Shown: positions 1-10,923, counted from the stretch's first letter. The stretch: DNA of 45,576 bases from Candidatus Olsenella pullicola (GCA_019117265.1 DXAB01000059.1:1-45576), one strand, 5' to 3'. The notes: generated from the sequence alone by a model not told the origin. Translations and numbers: made by a program.

Positions 1-11
1 GGCGCGGTGCG

Positions 12-857
12 GTGCGCTGCCAGATGCTTCAGCCTGTGCGCAAGGGCGATGTGATTATGCTCGATCGGGGGCTGTATCTCCTTTCACCCGAGCTGCTTTA
101 TCTTCAGCTTTCCCGGGGGATGGACGTCTCCCAGCTCTGGATGCTCGCATCGAAGCTCACCGCGCGCTACGGTCTCGACACCAGGGTCGAGACTTCTCGT
201 CAACATACCCATCGCGCCTCGGCGGCTCATTCGAAACGGTTCGAGGAGGCTGATCGCTCGTTTTCCGCGTCCGAACAAGCTGATGGGGATTCGAATTCGC
301 TCTTCGATCGTGCGCTGCTGACTACGCCCGAGGTGCTGCGGACCGTGGTCGAGAGCGCCGGGCATGGACCGAGGTCGCTGGCGCACCGTGTGGCTTCGCT
401 CGTGCTCGGCGGCGCGCGTTCGCCCAAGGAAGCACAGCTCGCGGCACTCCTCGCGCTGCCCCGTCGCCTCGGCGGGCGCGGTATCAGCGGTATGGAGCTC
501 AACCATGTCTTTGAGCTGCCCCGGCAGGCTCAGGTGATCGCTGGTCGCCGCACGGTCGAGGGCGATTTGTATATTCCCGGCATCCGTCGGAACATCGAGT
601 ACGATAGCGAGCAGCATCACGCCGATAGCGAACAGCGCGATCGCGACATTCGAAAAGCGAATGCCCTGCGTGCCATCGGCGTTGACGTGCGCACCGTGAC
701 GAGAACCCAGCTGTACACCTGGAACGTGTTCAACGCGCTCGCCGATTCGCTTGCTCGGGGAACCGTGGACCGCGCCCGCCCCGTTACCGCGCCTCTCAAA
801 ACACTCCAATATGAACTCTGGCATAACCTGCTCGTTCGAGACGAAGAGCGAGACTGA
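12..857 (+). CDS. DUF559/Vsr-like endonuclease-domain protein, possibly 5'-truncated by window edge
   Basis: ORF 281 aa; C-terminal 'GDLYIPGIRRNIEYDSEQHH...RDIRKANALRAIGVDVRTVT' resembles DUF559-like nuclease fold. Confidence 0.55.
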   Translation: MRCQMLQPVRKGDVIMLDRGLYLLSPELLYLQLSRGMDVSQLWMLASKLTARYGLDTRVETSRQHTHRASAAHSKRFEEADRSFSASEQADGDSNSLFDRALLTTPEVLRTVVESAGHGPRSLAHRVASLVLGGARSPKEAQLAALLALPRRLGGRGISGMELNHVFELPRQAQVIAGRRTVEGDLYIPGIRRNIEYDSEQHHADSEQRDRDIRKANALRAIGVDVRTVTRTQLYTWNVFNALADSLARGTVDRARPVTAPLKTLQYELWHNLLVRDEERD

Positions 858-1067
858 AGAACGGGTTAGATAGGGATCGTTTCACAGTGCCAGCTTGCAT
901 CTTTGTTGATTCGGTTCTGCCTCGGGCGCGCCGGGGACGGGGAGGGTGCATACGCTACAATGGACGCCGAATCGCTCAGCCAGGCGGTTCGAAGCGAAGA
1001 CGTGCGGCAGGACGCGGCGCCGCTGAGCCCGTGGACGGATCGCACCCAACCACAAGGAGGAGTATCC

Positions 1068-2579
1068 ATGGCCATGTTTTTCCCCGGTGAGTCCCATACG
1101 TTCTCTGAGTACCTGCTGGTGCCCGGATACTCGTCTTCCGAGTGCGTTCCCGCAAACGTATCGCTCAAGACCCCGCTCGTGCGCTTCAGGCGCGGCGAGG
1201 AGCCCTCGATCTCTCTTAACGTCCCGATGGTTTCCGCCATCATGCAGTCCGTTTCGGGCGAGCAGATGGGCATCGCGCTCGCTACTGAGGGCGGCATGTC
1301 CTTCATCTACGGTTCGCAGACGCCCGAGCAGGAAGCCGCGATGGTCAAGGCCGTGAAGGACCACAAGGCCGGGTTCGTGGTTTCCGACTCCACCCTCACG
1401 CCTGAAATGACGATGCGGGAGGTCATGGATCTCAAGGAGAAGACCGGCCACTCCACCATGCCCGTCACGGAGGACGGCACGCCGCACGGCAAGCTACTCG
1501 GCATCGTGACCAGCCGCGACTACCGTCCGAGCCGCGATGATCCGTCGTCCAAGGTCGCTACGTTCATGACTCCGCGCGAGCAGCTCATCGTGGGCGACAA
1601 GGACATCACCCTCAAGAAGGCGAACGACGTCATTTGGGACAAGAAGCTCAATGCACTGCCCGTCGTGGACGAGAACGATTGCCTGCTTGGTATCGTGTTC
1701 CGCAAGGACTACGACTCCCATAAGACCAACCCCAACGAGATGCTCGATGCCAACAAGCGCTACATGGTGGGCGCGGGCATTAACACGCGTGACTACGAGA
1801 CGCGCGTGCCGCTGCTCATTGAGGCCGGCGCCGATGCCCTCTGCATCGACTCCTCCGAGGGCTTCAGCGAGTGGCAGAAGCGCACCATCGAGTGGATTCG
1901 CGAGAACTACGGCGAGGACGTCAAGGTGGGCGCTGGCAACGTGGTCGATGCCGAGGGCTTCCGCTTCCTGGCCGATTGCGGTGCCGACTTCATCAAGGTC
2001 GGTATCGGCGGCGGCTCCATCTGCATCACGCGCGAGACCAAGGGCATCGGCCGCGGTCAGGCCTCCGCGGTCATCGACGTGTGCCGCGCGCGCGACAAGT
2101 ACTTCGAGGAGACCGGCGTCTACGTGCCCGTGTGCTCCGACGGCGGCATCGTCTACGACTACCACATGACGCTCGCACTGGCCATGGGCGCCGACTTCAT
2201 GATGCTCGGCCGCTACTTCGCGCGCTTCGACGAGTCTCCCACCGAGCGCGTCAACGTGAACGGCCAGTACATGAAGGAGTACTGGGGCGAGGGCTCCGCG
2301 CGCGCCCGCAACTGGCAGCGCTACGACCAGGGTGGCGCCTCCAAGCTGGGCTTTGTTGAGGGCGTGGACTCCTACGTGCCCTACGCCGGCTCGCTCAAGG
2401 AGGGCGTGCGCAACACGCTCTACAAGATCAAGTCCACGATGTGCAACTGCGGTGCCAAGACCATCAAGGAGCTGCAGGAGAAGGCCCGCCTCACGCTCGT
2501 GAGCTCGACCTCCATCGTCGAGGGCGGCGCGCACGACGTTGTGGTCAAGGACTCCCAGCACTCGGTGAGCTACCGCTAG
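1068..2579 (+). CDS. guaB: IMP dehydrogenase
   Basis: ATG 1068 after AAGGAGG; CBS-domain region and '[12 protein letters not shown]' active-site loop. Confidence 0.95.
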   Translation: MAMFFPGESHTFSEYLLVPGYSSSECVPANVSLKTPLVRFRRGEEPSISLNVPMVSAIMQSVSGEQMGIALATEGGMSFIYGSQTPEQEAAMVKAVKDHKAGFVVSDSTLTPEMTMREVMDLKEKTGHSTMPVTEDGTPHGKLLGIVTSRDYRPSRDDPSSKVATFMTPREQLIVGDKDITLKKANDVIWDKKLNALPVVDENDCLLGIVFRKDYDSHKTNPNEMLDANKRYMVGAGINTRDYETRVPLLIEAGADALCIDSSEGFSEWQKRTIEWIRENYGEDVKVGAGNVVDAEGFRFLADCGADFIKVGIGGGSICITRETKGIGRGQASAVIDVCRARDKYFEETGVYVPVCSDGGIVYDYHMTLALAMGADFMMLGRYFARFDESPTERVNVNGQYMKEYWGEGSARARNWQRYDQGGASKLGFVEGVDSYVPYAGSLKEGVRNTLYKIKSTMCNCGAKTIKELQEKARLTLVSSTSIVEGGAHDVVVKDSQHSVSYR

Positions 2580-2600
2580 CGTCTGGCGAAAAGACCCTGC

Positions 2601-2643
2601 GAAGCCGCCGCCCCGGCGCCCCCTACGGCGTCGGGGCGGCTTC
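2601..2643 (+). terminator. GC-rich hairpin between guaB and leuS
   Basis: GAAGCCGCC...GGCGGCTTC inverted repeat downstream of guaB stop. Confidence 0.55.
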
Positions 2644-2711
2644 CGTGAGCGGCGCTTCGAGATGCTGCTACAATGACACGGTTGACCATCACGCACGAAG
2701 GAGTCACGCAG

Positions 2712-5273
2712 ATGAGCGACGCTGATAAGAACTTTGAGGTCCCAGCCTACGACGCCGAGGAGATCGAGACCCGCTGGCAGGCCGAGTGGGACGCCGAGGA
2801 GCTCTATAAGACCGAGGAGAGCCCCGAGAAGCCCAAGAAGTACGTTCTGGAGATGTTCCCGTACCCCTCGGGTGACCTGCACATGGGCCATGCGCGCAAC
2901 TACACCATCGGTGACGCCATGGCCCGCCAGGCGCGCATGCGCGGCTTTGACGTGCTGCACCCGATGGGCTACGACGCCTTCGGTCTGCCCGCGGAGAACG
3001 CCGCCATCAAGCACAACACGCAGGCGAGCGTCTGGACCCACCAGAACATCGAGCAGGCCACCAAGACCATGCGCCGCATGGGCTTCTCGTATGACTATGA
3101 CCGCATGTTCAACACCTGCGACCCCGAGTACTACAAGTGGGGCCAGTGGATCTTCCTCAAGATGTGGGAGAAGGGTCTCGTCTACCGCGACAACTCGCCC
3201 GTGAACTGGTGCCCCGGCTGCCAGACCGTTCTTGCCAACGAGCAGGTCGTGGACGGCAAGTGCTGGCGCTGCGGATCCGTGCCCGAGAAGCGCGCCCTCA
3301 GCCAGTGGTACTTCAAGATCACCGACTACGCGCAGGAGCTGCTCGATGACCTGGGGAAGCTCGAGGGCAAGTGGCCCGAGCGCGTCCGCGCGATGCAGGC
3401 CAACTGGATCGGCCGCTCCGAGGGTGCCGAGATCGACTTCACGCTTGCCGACGTTGACGGCGTGACCCCTACGGACACCAAGATCACCGTCTTCACCACG
3501 CGCCCGGACACGCTCTTTGGCGTCTCCTTCTTCCTGCTGCCGCCCGAGAGCCCGCTCGCGGCGGAGCTCGTGGCCGGGACCGACCACGAGGCCGCCTTCC
3601 TCGAGCTCAAGGCCGCCGCGGAGAAGGTCTCCTCGGTCGACCGCCAGGGCTCCGAGCGCGAGAAGCACGGCGTCTTCACGGGCCGCTACGTCATCAACCC
3701 GGTGAACGGCCGTCCGGCCCCCATCTGGGTCGCCGACTACGTCCTCATGGACTACGGCACCGGCGCCGTCATGGGTGTGCCCTGCGGAGACCAGCGCGAC
3801 TTCGACTTCGCCAAGAAGTACGGCCTCGAGATCGCCCCGATCATCTGCGAGAAGGACGACCCGCTGTACGAGCAGCTCAAGGACCAGCGCGAGCTCGTGG
3901 TGACCTCCGTCGACTGGGACCACGCGATGGAGGCTGAGGGCTACCTCGTGCAGTCCGGCCGCTTCACCGGCATGAAGGGCGGCAAGCACTCCGAGGCCGT
4001 CGACGCCATCATCGACTGGCTTGGTGAGCAGGGCCTCGGCCGCAAGACGGTGCAGTTCCGCCTGCGTGACTGGCTCATCAGCCGCCAGCGCTACTGGGGT
4101 AACCCGATCCCGATGATTCACTGCGATTGCTGCGGCGACGTGCCGGTGCCCTACGAGGACCTGCCCGTCACGCTTCCGGACGCGCTCGACCTCGGCGCCG
4201 GCGAGACGCTCGCCGCCTATGCGCCGTTCTACGAGACCACGTGCCCCAAGTGCGGCAAGCCCGCCAAGCGCATCACCGACACCATGGACACCTTCACGTG
4301 CTCCAGCTGGTACTACCTGCGCTACTGCGACCCGCACAACGAGGAGCTGCCCTTCTCGCGCGAGGCCGTGGACCGCTGGATGCCGGTCGACAACTACATC
4401 GGCGGCATCGAGCACGCCATCCTGCACCTGCTCTACAGCCGCTTCTTCACCAAGGTCCTGCGCGACCTCGGCATGATCGGCATCGACGAGCCCTTTGAGA
4501 ACCTGCTCTGTCAGGGCATGGTCAAGGACGCCAACGGTGACACCATGTCCAAGTCCAAGGGCAACGTCGTGCCGCCGTCCTCGGTGATCGAGCCCTACGG
4601 CGCGGACACCATGCGCCTTGCCATTCTCTTCATCGCCCCGCCCGAGAAGGACTTCAACTGGGACGAGGAGGCCGTTGCCGGCGCCAACCGCTTCATCAAG
4701 CGCGCGTGGCGCGTCGTCTGGCTGCTCAGCCAGGGCGCGGCCGCCGGTGCCGCGAGCGCGGGCACCCTCGACGCGGCGGGCAAGGAGCTCTGGCGCACGC
4801 TCAACGGCATGGGTATCAAGTGCACCACCGACTTCGACCGCGGCCAGTTCAACACCGCCATCTCGGCCGTCATGGAGATCACCAACGCGGCGTCCAAGTA
4901 CGTGAACGACGTGCCCGCCGAGAAGCGCGACCCGGCGCTCAGCTTTGCCGTGGCGCACGCGATCGTGACGATGCTCGCGCCGATCTGCCCGCACTGGGCC
5001 GAGGAGCTCTGGCACAAGGCGCTCTCCCAGGATGGCTCCGTCTACAACGCGGCCTGGCCTGAGTTTGACGCTGAGGCCGCCAAGGCCGACGAGGTGGAGA
5101 TCGCGGTCCAGATCAAGGGCAAGGTGCGCGGCCGTGTGACGGTTGCTGCCGACGCCACCGACGACGAGGTTGCCGAGGCAGCCAAGGACGCCGTGGCCGA
5201 GCAGCTCGCCGGCAAGAACATCAAGAAGGTCATCGTCATCAAGGGCCGTTTGGTCAACATTGTCGCTGTGTAG
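2712..5273 (+). CDS. leuS: Leucyl-tRNA synthetase
   Basis: HMGH-type motif '[15 protein letters not shown]', 'MSKSKGN'; stop codon lies inside the 13-bp att repeat. Confidence 0.97.
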   Translation: MSDADKNFEVPAYDAEEIETRWQAEWDAEELYKTEESPEKPKKYVLEMFPYPSGDLHMGHARNYTIGDAMARQARMRGFDVLHPMGYDAFGLPAENAAIKHNTQASVWTHQNIEQATKTMRRMGFSYDYDRMFNTCDPEYYKWGQWIFLKMWEKGLVYRDNSPVNWCPGCQTVLANEQVVDGKCWRCGSVPEKRALSQWYFKITDYAQELLDDLGKLEGKWPERVRAMQANWIGRSEGAEIDFTLADVDGVTPTDTKITVFTTRPDTLFGVSFFLLPPESPLAAELVAGTDHEAAFLELKAAAEKVSSVDRQGSEREKHGVFTGRYVINPVNGRPAPIWVADYVLMDYGTGAVMGVPCGDQRDFDFAKKYGLEIAPIICEKDDPLYEQLKDQRELVVTSVDWDHAMEAEGYLVQSGRFTGMKGGKHSEAVDAIIDWLGEQGLGRKTVQFRLRDWLISRQRYWGNPIPMIHCDCCGDVPVPYEDLPVTLPDALDLGAGETLAAYAPFYETTCPKCGKPAKRITDTMDTFTCSSWYYLRYCDPHNEELPFSREAVDRWMPVDNYIGGIEHAILHLLYSRFFTKVLRDLGMIGIDEPFENLLCQGMVKDANGDTMSKSKGNVVPPSSVIEPYGADTMRLAILFIAPPEKDFNWDEEAVAGANRFIKRAWRVVWLLSQGAAAGAASAGTLDAAGKELWRTLNGMGIKCTTDFDRGQFNTAISAVMEITNAASKYVNDVPAEKRDPALSFAVAHAIVTMLAPICPHWAEELWHKALSQDGSVYNAAWPEFDAEAAKADEVEIAVQIKGKVRGRVTVAADATDDEVAEAAKDAVAEQLAGKNIKKVIVIKGRLVNIVAV
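5261..5273 (+). repeat. attL core (TGTCGCTGTGTAG)
   Basis: Identical 13-mer at 40703-40715; overlaps leuS 3' end. Confidence 0.85.
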
Positions 5274-5302
5274 ACATCTTAATAAAATCGCAGGTAGACG
5301 GT

Positions 5303-6466
5303 TTAATGTGATGCGGATTGTCCCAAATCGTCCCTATTGCACCCGTTTCCTGCGGCACGATAGCGCATCCAAGCGCCTGCGACCGTCTGCGCGAAAACCT
5401 CCTCGCGTGGGCGGTCGTAGTGCATCTCGCCGACATTTCGACCGGCATGGCCCATCATCGACTCCAGCATGTCCTCCGCAACGCCCAGCTCCCAGCGCAT
5501 GAAGGTGCGCCACGAGTTCCGGAGGTTCTGAAGCGGGATGGGAGAGACCCCTGCGCGCTCGCACGACGCGAGCCAGGCGTCGCGCGCGGCCCTGCGAGAC
5601 ACTGGGCTTCCGCACCCGTCGTCGCACAGCCACGGACCCTCCTGGGCGATGACGTCAGCCGACCATGGCTCCGGGACGATGACGGGGCGCTCACTCTGGG
5701 GCGTCTTGAGCGACGGGAGCTCGTGGCCGCGCGCGTCTATCTGCCGCGTCACGTCAACTACAGCAACAGTCATGCCGCTGGCCGTCACTGTGCGCACCTC
5801 GCCCATGTCGACGCGCGGCCCGAAGGCCTCGCCGACGCGGCACGACGAGAGGCCGCACAGGATGGCTGGCAGGTATGCTACGGTCCCGCGAGCGGCGTCG
5901 ATGGCAGAGACGGTCTCGGAGAGCGTCAGCACGTCTTTGGGCCTCACGCGCTCGATGCCGCGCGGCAGGCGGTACCGCGCGGCAGCCGTATTGTGATCCA
6001 TCGCCTCGTACCTAACGCACATATCGAGGACCTGCCGGAGAAGGCACAGGCTTGCGCTCGCCATCGAGCGCGTCATGCCGGACAGCAGCCACGACTGTAT
6101 GTCGAGCGGTCGCACGTCCGTTACGGGAAGCTCGCCGAAGGCCGGTCGTATGTGGCTCTCCCAGCGGCTCAGGTAGTTGCTGACGGTCGACTTCGACGCC
6201 TCCCCGCGCTCGAATCGGTCCATGAGGTCCGGCAGGTACCACGCCTCCCACGCCTGCCTGAGCGTGGGCGTGGGCCTGTCCTGCGAGTGCTCCACGCGCA
6301 GCCGCGCGAGCGCCTCGTCGCCGTCGCGGCGCGAGCCGACTATGGTCACGGAGTGGCGGACGTACCCGCGCCCGTCGTGAAGGTCGGCCCAGTAGCGCAG
6401 GCGGCGCCTGCCGTTTCCGGCGTCCTCGTTGGTGCCCCACGTGCTGCGGTGTCTCTTACGTGGCAT
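5303..6466 (-). CDS. int: Tyrosine recombinase/integrase
   Basis: C-terminal catalytic pattern '...NLRNSWRTFMRWELGVAEDMLESMMGHAGRNVGEMHYDRP'; ATG 6466 preceded by GGAGG; adjacent to attL. Confidence 0.9.
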   Translation of the reverse strand: MPRKRHRSTWGTNEDAGNGRRRLRYWADLHDGRGYVRHSVTIVGSRRDGDEALARLRVEHSQDRPTPTLRQAWEAWYLPDLMDRFERGEASKSTVSNYLSRWESHIRPAFGELPVTDVRPLDIQSWLLSGMTRSMASASLCLLRQVLDMCVRYEAMDHNTAAARYRLPRGIERVRPKDVLTLSETVSAIDAARGTVAYLPAILCGLSSCRVGEAFGPRVDMGEVRTVTASGMTVAVVDVTRQIDARGHELPSLKTPQSERPVIVPEPWSADVIAQEGPWLCDDGCGSPVSRRAARDAWLASCERAGVSPIPLQNLRNSWRTFMRWELGVAEDMLESMMGHAGRNVGEMHYDRPREEVFAQTVAGAWMRYRAAGNGCNRDDLGQSASH

Positions 6467-6553
6467 AATGGTGTCCTCCATCCTGTCGTAGGGTGGACTC
6501 ACTTGCGCTCGCAGGCTTGTCTTGGCGGACCCTGCGGGCGCGGTTTTTTGTGG

Positions 6554-7147
6554 CTAGGCTATGGGGCGGTCCCCCTCGGTGAGAGTCAGCGGCACACGCA
6601 CGCCATCAACTACGGCGGTGTAGTCCGTGGATCCCTCACGGAGCATGAAGGGTACGGCCACGCGCACGGTTTGGCCGTCCTCGTACAGCTCGAAGCTGTA
6701 GTCGAATCCGAGGCCGTATTCGCCGTAGCTGAAGCCAGTATTTGCGGGACTGACTGTCACTCCGTCGGCGTCCTCAAGCCACATCCTGCCAAGACGCATT
6801 GACGGGGTGGAAGTGTCTACGCCGTCGTTAGTCAGTGTGAAGAGCAGGAAACCCATGTAGTATCCATCGCCGAAGCCACTGTTGTCGGTGGCAAGCTGGC
6901 TCCATTCGAGACCGTCTACCGTTACGATGAAGGAGCCGCCAGTGTTGGCGGCGTAGGTAATCGGCTCGCCTACTGCCGCCGTCTTGACATCCGGCTCGGT
7001 CTCCTCCTCGACCGCCTCTTCTGGTTCCTCCTCCATGGTGGCATCCTCAATCACCGGAGTCTCGTCCACTGTTTCGGCGGGTTGCGAGGTGCAGCCGACG
7101 AGCGCGAGCGTGCCAACTAGCGCGGCCGCGATTACTTTACGTTTCAT
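6554..7147 (-). CDS. Secreted lipoprotein, DUF4352/DUF5067-like
   Basis: Signal peptide with lipobox 'LALVGC', acidic linker, C-terminal beta domain. Confidence 0.7.
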   Translation of the reverse strand: MKRKVIAAALVGTLALVGCTSQPAETVDETPVIEDATMEEEPEEAVEEETEPDVKTAAVGEPITYAANTGGSFIVTVDGLEWSQLATDNSGFGDGYYMGFLLFTLTNDGVDTSTPSMRLGRMWLEDADGVTVSPANTGFSYGEYGLGFDYSFELYEDGQTVRVAVPFMLREGSTDYTAVVDGVRVPLTLTEGDRPIA

Positions 7148-7214
7148 TACTTGTGCTCCTCCCTCTCCAGCAATATGTCGTCAATCACTTCTGCTCGAAT
7201 TGAGCTAGTCGTGA

Positions 7215-8117
7215 TTAGAGATGGTTGACAAGCCCTGAGGCCGTTATGACCTCATCGACAATTTGGGGCAGATGTTCATATGACCCCACTTCGCAAAGAG
7301 TTGACAGGATCAGCCCTTCTTTCAGGTACCTCATTTGGGAAAAAACGATAGATTTCGCTTCACCTGATGGGTTCCTCATGGGTAAGATCTGTCCGTTTAC
7401 CTCTATTAGCCCAAGTTGATTTCCTGGGAGATGCTGGGTGGGCCAGGTCATCGTTGTAATCAGCCCAAGGGACGAAAGTGTGTCGAGATCTTCAACCTTA
7501 ATAAGGCCGTCGTTATACGTTCCGCCTGCGTTGTCTTTGCGAAGAACCGCAACTAGCGAGCGGTTGCTCTGAGGATTAGCGAAGATGGACGCAGAGCACA
7601 GTCTCGAGAAAACAAGAGCCTCGTCACGGCTCATGTCGGAAAGAATCGACATGGCACGCTTTGTGTATGTGCCTGGCTGTTCGAGCTCTCCGGCAAGAAG
7701 CTTTCCCCAAATCACTCTCATCTCGTCGTCGCACTGTTCCGATGCGTGTCCCGACCATTTCAGGAACCAGCCGTGGTCTATGCCGCTCGCGTCAAAGTCA
7801 TCCCCAACCACATCTTGAGCGAACGACAGGCATGAAGACAGATTCTCCGATCTTCCGAACTCATTTGCGACGCGTAGGCACATAGCATCCGTGGTCTCCT
7901 GCGGGAGTCCCATCTTCCTGCATCGGTTGATCGTTTCCTCAATAGTGTCGAGCATAATCGAGCTGGCGTGTGCTACTCCACGTGCCTCGCTTGCTACGGC
8001 AAGTCCGGGGCGGAGCTTGAGTAGCGAGTCCATGAATTTGCTCGTGCCGGAAAGCACCGTTCCTCCGGCCTCCGCAATCGTCTTGACGTCATCGACCGGA
8101 TCCATTAGAACCCCCAA
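7215..8117 (-). CDS. DUF2806-like protein
   Basis: Motif 'CDDEMRVIWGKLLAGELEQPGTYTKRAMSILSDMSRDEALVFSRL' typical of DUF2806; visibly lower GC than neighbours. Confidence 0.7.
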   Translation of the reverse strand: MGVLMDPVDDVKTIAEAGGTVLSGTSKFMDSLLKLRPGLAVASEARGVAHASSIMLDTIEETINRCRKMGLPQETTDAMCLRVANEFGRSENLSSCLSFAQDVVGDDFDASGIDHGWFLKWSGHASEQCDDEMRVIWGKLLAGELEQPGTYTKRAMSILSDMSRDEALVFSRLCSASIFANPQSNRSLVAVLRKDNAGGTYNDGLIKVEDLDTLSSLGLITTMTWPTQHLPGNQLGLIEVNGQILPMRNPSGEAKSIVFSQMRYLKEGLILSTLCEVGSYEHLPQIVDEVITASGLVNHL

Positions 8118-8749
8118 TCAAACGGCACACAGTACCAGACCACACGGCCTATGACGGTAATCGTCTCAGTATCCTCTACGCCGTAGTCGTAGACCACGGG
8201 CTTATAGGTCGGGTCAGTAGAGTCCGGGTCCAGCTCGAACCCGTTGGCAAGCACCCTCACGCGCTTTATCGTCGCGTCGTAGCCGTTCACGCAGACTGCG
8301 TACGGCTCGCCGTCGTACTCGACCGTATCGCACGGGTCCACGAGGGCCATGCAGCCGTTGGGGAGCACGCGGTTCATGGACTCGCCCTCGACGCGCAGGA
8401 GGAAGGCATCCGGATATCGGCGGTGCATCTCGGAGGGGACTGGGAAGGTGTCCTCGACCTCGACCATCTCGATGGGAGTGCCGGCTGCGATGGATCCGTA
8501 GAGTGGGCAGTCGTAGAACTCGTCCGGCTCGTTGCCAACCTCAATGAGTCGATTCTTGAGAATCCAGTTTGAGTCGATTCCGAGCTTCGAGAGCATGGTG
8601 AGTACCGTGCTAACGGACCCGCCGCTAATTCCCTTGTTTAGAACCGTGTAGATGGTTGATTTCGGAATCCCGATTTCATTGGCGAACTTTGGCACTCCTC
8701 CATAACGGAAGCTGATGATTTCTTTTAGCTCATCTTCGAGTTTCCCCAT
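8105..8749 (-). CDS. CI/LexA-like repressor: HTH + S24 peptidase domain
   Basis: N-terminal HTH; 'YGSIAAGTP' (A-G cleavage site), 'VEGESMNRVLP' (Ser), 'ATIKRV' (Lys). Confidence 0.88.
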   Translation of the reverse strand: MGKLEDELKEIISFRYGGVPKFANEIGIPKSTIYTVLNKGISGGSVSTVLTMLSKLGIDSNWILKNRLIEVGNEPDEFYDCPLYGSIAAGTPIEMVEVEDTFPVPSEMHRRYPDAFLLRVEGESMNRVLPNGCMALVDPCDTVEYDGEPYAVCVNGYDATIKRVRVLANGFELDPDSTDPTYKPVVYDYGVEDTETITVIGRVVWYCVPFDWGF

Positions 8750-8904
8750 CTCAAGCACCTCCTCAAAATGCGTAATCGCGTAAATGAGACTCGATATTCT
8801 TGAATATCGTAACAATTCTCCCCAATCCCATTGAAAAATTGCGGAACTCCGTATAGGATGTAATCGTTACGGAATTACGGAATCCCGAAACGGGGGTGAG
8901 AAAT
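8750..8904. promoter_or_regulatory. Divergent repressor/Cro operator-promoter region
   Basis: 18-bp palindrome CGATATTCTTGAATATCG at 8792-8809 plus several CGTAA/TTACG half-sites. Confidence 0.65.
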
Positions 8905-9237
8905 ATGGCGTTCTGTAATCTGAAAGCAGAGATGGCTCGCGTGAAGGTATCCCAGGCAGATGTTGCCGAATTTCTCGGCATGTCAACGAGCAACTTCAAT
9001 TTGAAGGTCAACGAGCGAATTCCAATCACTGTGCAAGAGGCGGAGGAAATCAAGAATCGATTCTTCCCTGGTATGACGCTCGACTATCTGTTTGCTTCCG
9101 ACGGCGACCTCCCATCCGAGAAGGAGGAACGCCTCGCGAACCTCGATGCCATCGAGGACATCCTCGATGAGGCGTGCGCGAGCTCCGAGTTCTACAGAGT
9201 GCTCGCGGACATGAGGCGTGAGGTAGAGGCTTCGTAG
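8905..9237 (+). CDS. Cro-like HTH protein
   Basis: Divergent from repressor; 'VSQADVAEFLGMSTSNFNLKVNERIPITVQEAEEI' HTH. Confidence 0.7.
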   Translation: MAFCNLKAEMARVKVSQADVAEFLGMSTSNFNLKVNERIPITVQEAEEIKNRFFPGMTLDYLFASDGDLPSEKEERLANLDAIEDILDEACASSEFYRVLADMRREVEAS

Positions 9238-9290
9238 CACTACCAACCGCCAAGACATACTCCGACCGAATCAAGAGAGGAGGAACACCA

Positions 9291-10109
9291 ATGACCAACG
9301 CAATTCAGGCCTTCGAGTCCGCCAGCTTCGGAACCATCCGCGCCCTCACCGTGGACGGCGAGCCGTGGTTCGTCGCGACCGATGTCGCAAAGGCGCTCGG
9401 GTACCGGGACGCCGACAAGCTTGCCCGGAACCTTTTTGATGACGAGAAGGGTACCCAGATTGTGGGGACCCCCGGCGGTGACCAGCGAATGAGGGTCATC
9501 AACGAGCCGGGACTCTATCACGCAGTGATGATGCGTCGCTCGGCGTGCATCGGCGATGACGCGACCCGTGCAACGGTCGAGGCCTTCCAGCGCTGGGTGA
9601 CCCACGAGGTGCTGCCCGCGCTCCGCCGCGACGGCGCCTACGTCGCCAGCGACGGCACCGAGGACGACGCGACCCTCATGGCCCGCGCCCTTCTCGCCGC
9701 CAAGCGGCAGATGGACGCCAAGGACCGCCAGCTCCGCGAGCAGCGCGAGCGCATCGCGATCCTCGCCGAGTCCAACGAGCGGATGCGCCCGATGGCCGAC
9801 TACGCCGAGACCACGCTCGACGCCGTGGGCTGCATCACGGTCACGGAGGCCGCGCGCCAGCTGAAGCAGCAGGACGCGAGCATCGGGCAGCGCCGTCTCT
9901 TCGGCCTGCTCCGCGCCGACGGCCTCGTGTGCCAGCACAGCAACCAGGCCACGGCGGCCGCCATCGAGCGCGGCTACCTGCGCAACGTGCAGAAGACCTA
10001 CCTCGACTCCGAGGGCGTCAGGCACCTGCGCGACCCCTACGCGGTGGTGACGCCCAATGGCCTCGCGTGGATGGTCCGGCGCTACTGCCGCCAGGCCGCG
10101 CTGGCCTAG
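9291..10109 (+). CDS. Phage antirepressor, BRO-N + KilA-C domains
   Basis: 'GEPWFVATDVAKALGYRDADKLARN' BRO-N; C-terminal KilAC-like region. Confidence 0.9.
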   Translation: MTNAIQAFESASFGTIRALTVDGEPWFVATDVAKALGYRDADKLARNLFDDEKGTQIVGTPGGDQRMRVINEPGLYHAVMMRRSACIGDDATRATVEAFQRWVTHEVLPALRRDGAYVASDGTEDDATLMARALLAAKRQMDAKDRQLREQRERIAILAESNERMRPMADYAETTLDAVGCITVTEAARQLKQQDASIGQRRLFGLLRADGLVCQHSNQATAAAIERGYLRNVQKTYLDSEGVRHLRDPYAVVTPNGLAWMVRRYCRQAALA

Positions 10110-10141
10110 CACGTCACCGACGGCCCGCCGGGGCGCGGCGT

Positions 10142-10312
10142 GTGAAGGCCGCGCGGGCTGGTGAGGCCACGTGGAAGCGCGCGGGCGCCGCGTCCCGCCG
10201 GGCCGTCGGGCCTCGTACCTTGAGAAACGGATACCGGATTTGGCGCGAGCAGGGGGAGCCTGTGGCGTCTGCAATCCGCATGTTGTCGGCTCTCAGAGAA
10301 GAACCGTCATAA
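10142..10312 (+). CDS. Small hypothetical protein
   Basis: GTG-start 56 aa frame ending 'GYRIWREQGEPVASAIRMLSALREEPS'. Confidence 0.3.
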   Translation: MKAARAGEATWKRAGAASRRAVGPRTLRNGYRIWREQGEPVASAIRMLSALREEPS

Positions 10313-10408
10313 GTACGCGCGCCCGCCACGCTGGCGGCTCGTCGGGGGCGACCGTTACCCGCCCCCCGCGACTCGGCGAGCCGTCGGCGCGGTGGGCGCG
10401 CAAGGGCG

Positions 10409-10597
10409 CTACAGGGTGCCCTCCTCCATCGACCACTGCTCGGCGACGGCGCCGAGCGCGCACACGGCGGCCTGCAGGGCCGACCTGCGCAGCTCGGGGA
10501 CGAGCCAGGAGTGGTAGGCGCGGAGGAGCGCGATGGTGCGCTCGTCGCGCTCGGCGTCGTCGCCGAGCGTCGTCAAGAAGTCCTCGAAGTCCGGCAT
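10409..10597 (-). CDS. Small counter-transcribed protein (62 aa)
   Basis: MPDFEDFLTTLGDDAERDERTIALLRAYHS...; AAAGGGG RBS upstream; start shorter than the ORF track. Confidence 0.5.
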   Translation of the reverse strand: MPDFEDFLTTLGDDAERDERTIALLRAYHSWLVPELRRSALQAAVCALGAVAEQWSMEEGTL

Positions 10598-10923
10598 GGG
10601 TTCCCCTTTCCACGTTCCCTGCTGACGAGACGAGGCTATCGCAGGACCGGCCCGGCCATCGCCGTCGCCATGGCTCCGCGTCCCAGGGAAATTGGCTTCG
10701 CGATACCTGGGCGCGCCGCAACGGCGCTGCGAAGACGGCATGACAAGGGATGCCACCAGCAACGGCGGGGACTACTCCTTTCGCCCACCGGGCGCACGTG
10801 ACCCGTGGCGGCGGCGGTGGCGGGGCCGGGAGGGCTTGACCGGATTTTCTGTTTATCGATGCCAAAAGGAGCGCCCCCGTCGTGGTGGCTCACGGCGAGG
10901 GCAAAGACCAACGGAGGTCACAC

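Noticed and set aside
84-824. 246-aa minus-strand ORF opposite the first gene
   Set aside because: Shadow ORF; plus-strand product has a recognisable nuclease-like region
1494-5015. 1173-aa minus-strand ORF opposite guaB/leuS
   Set aside because: High-GC shadow ORF; composition (His/Val/Leu/Ala/Arg-rich, no domain) and strong coding of the plus strand
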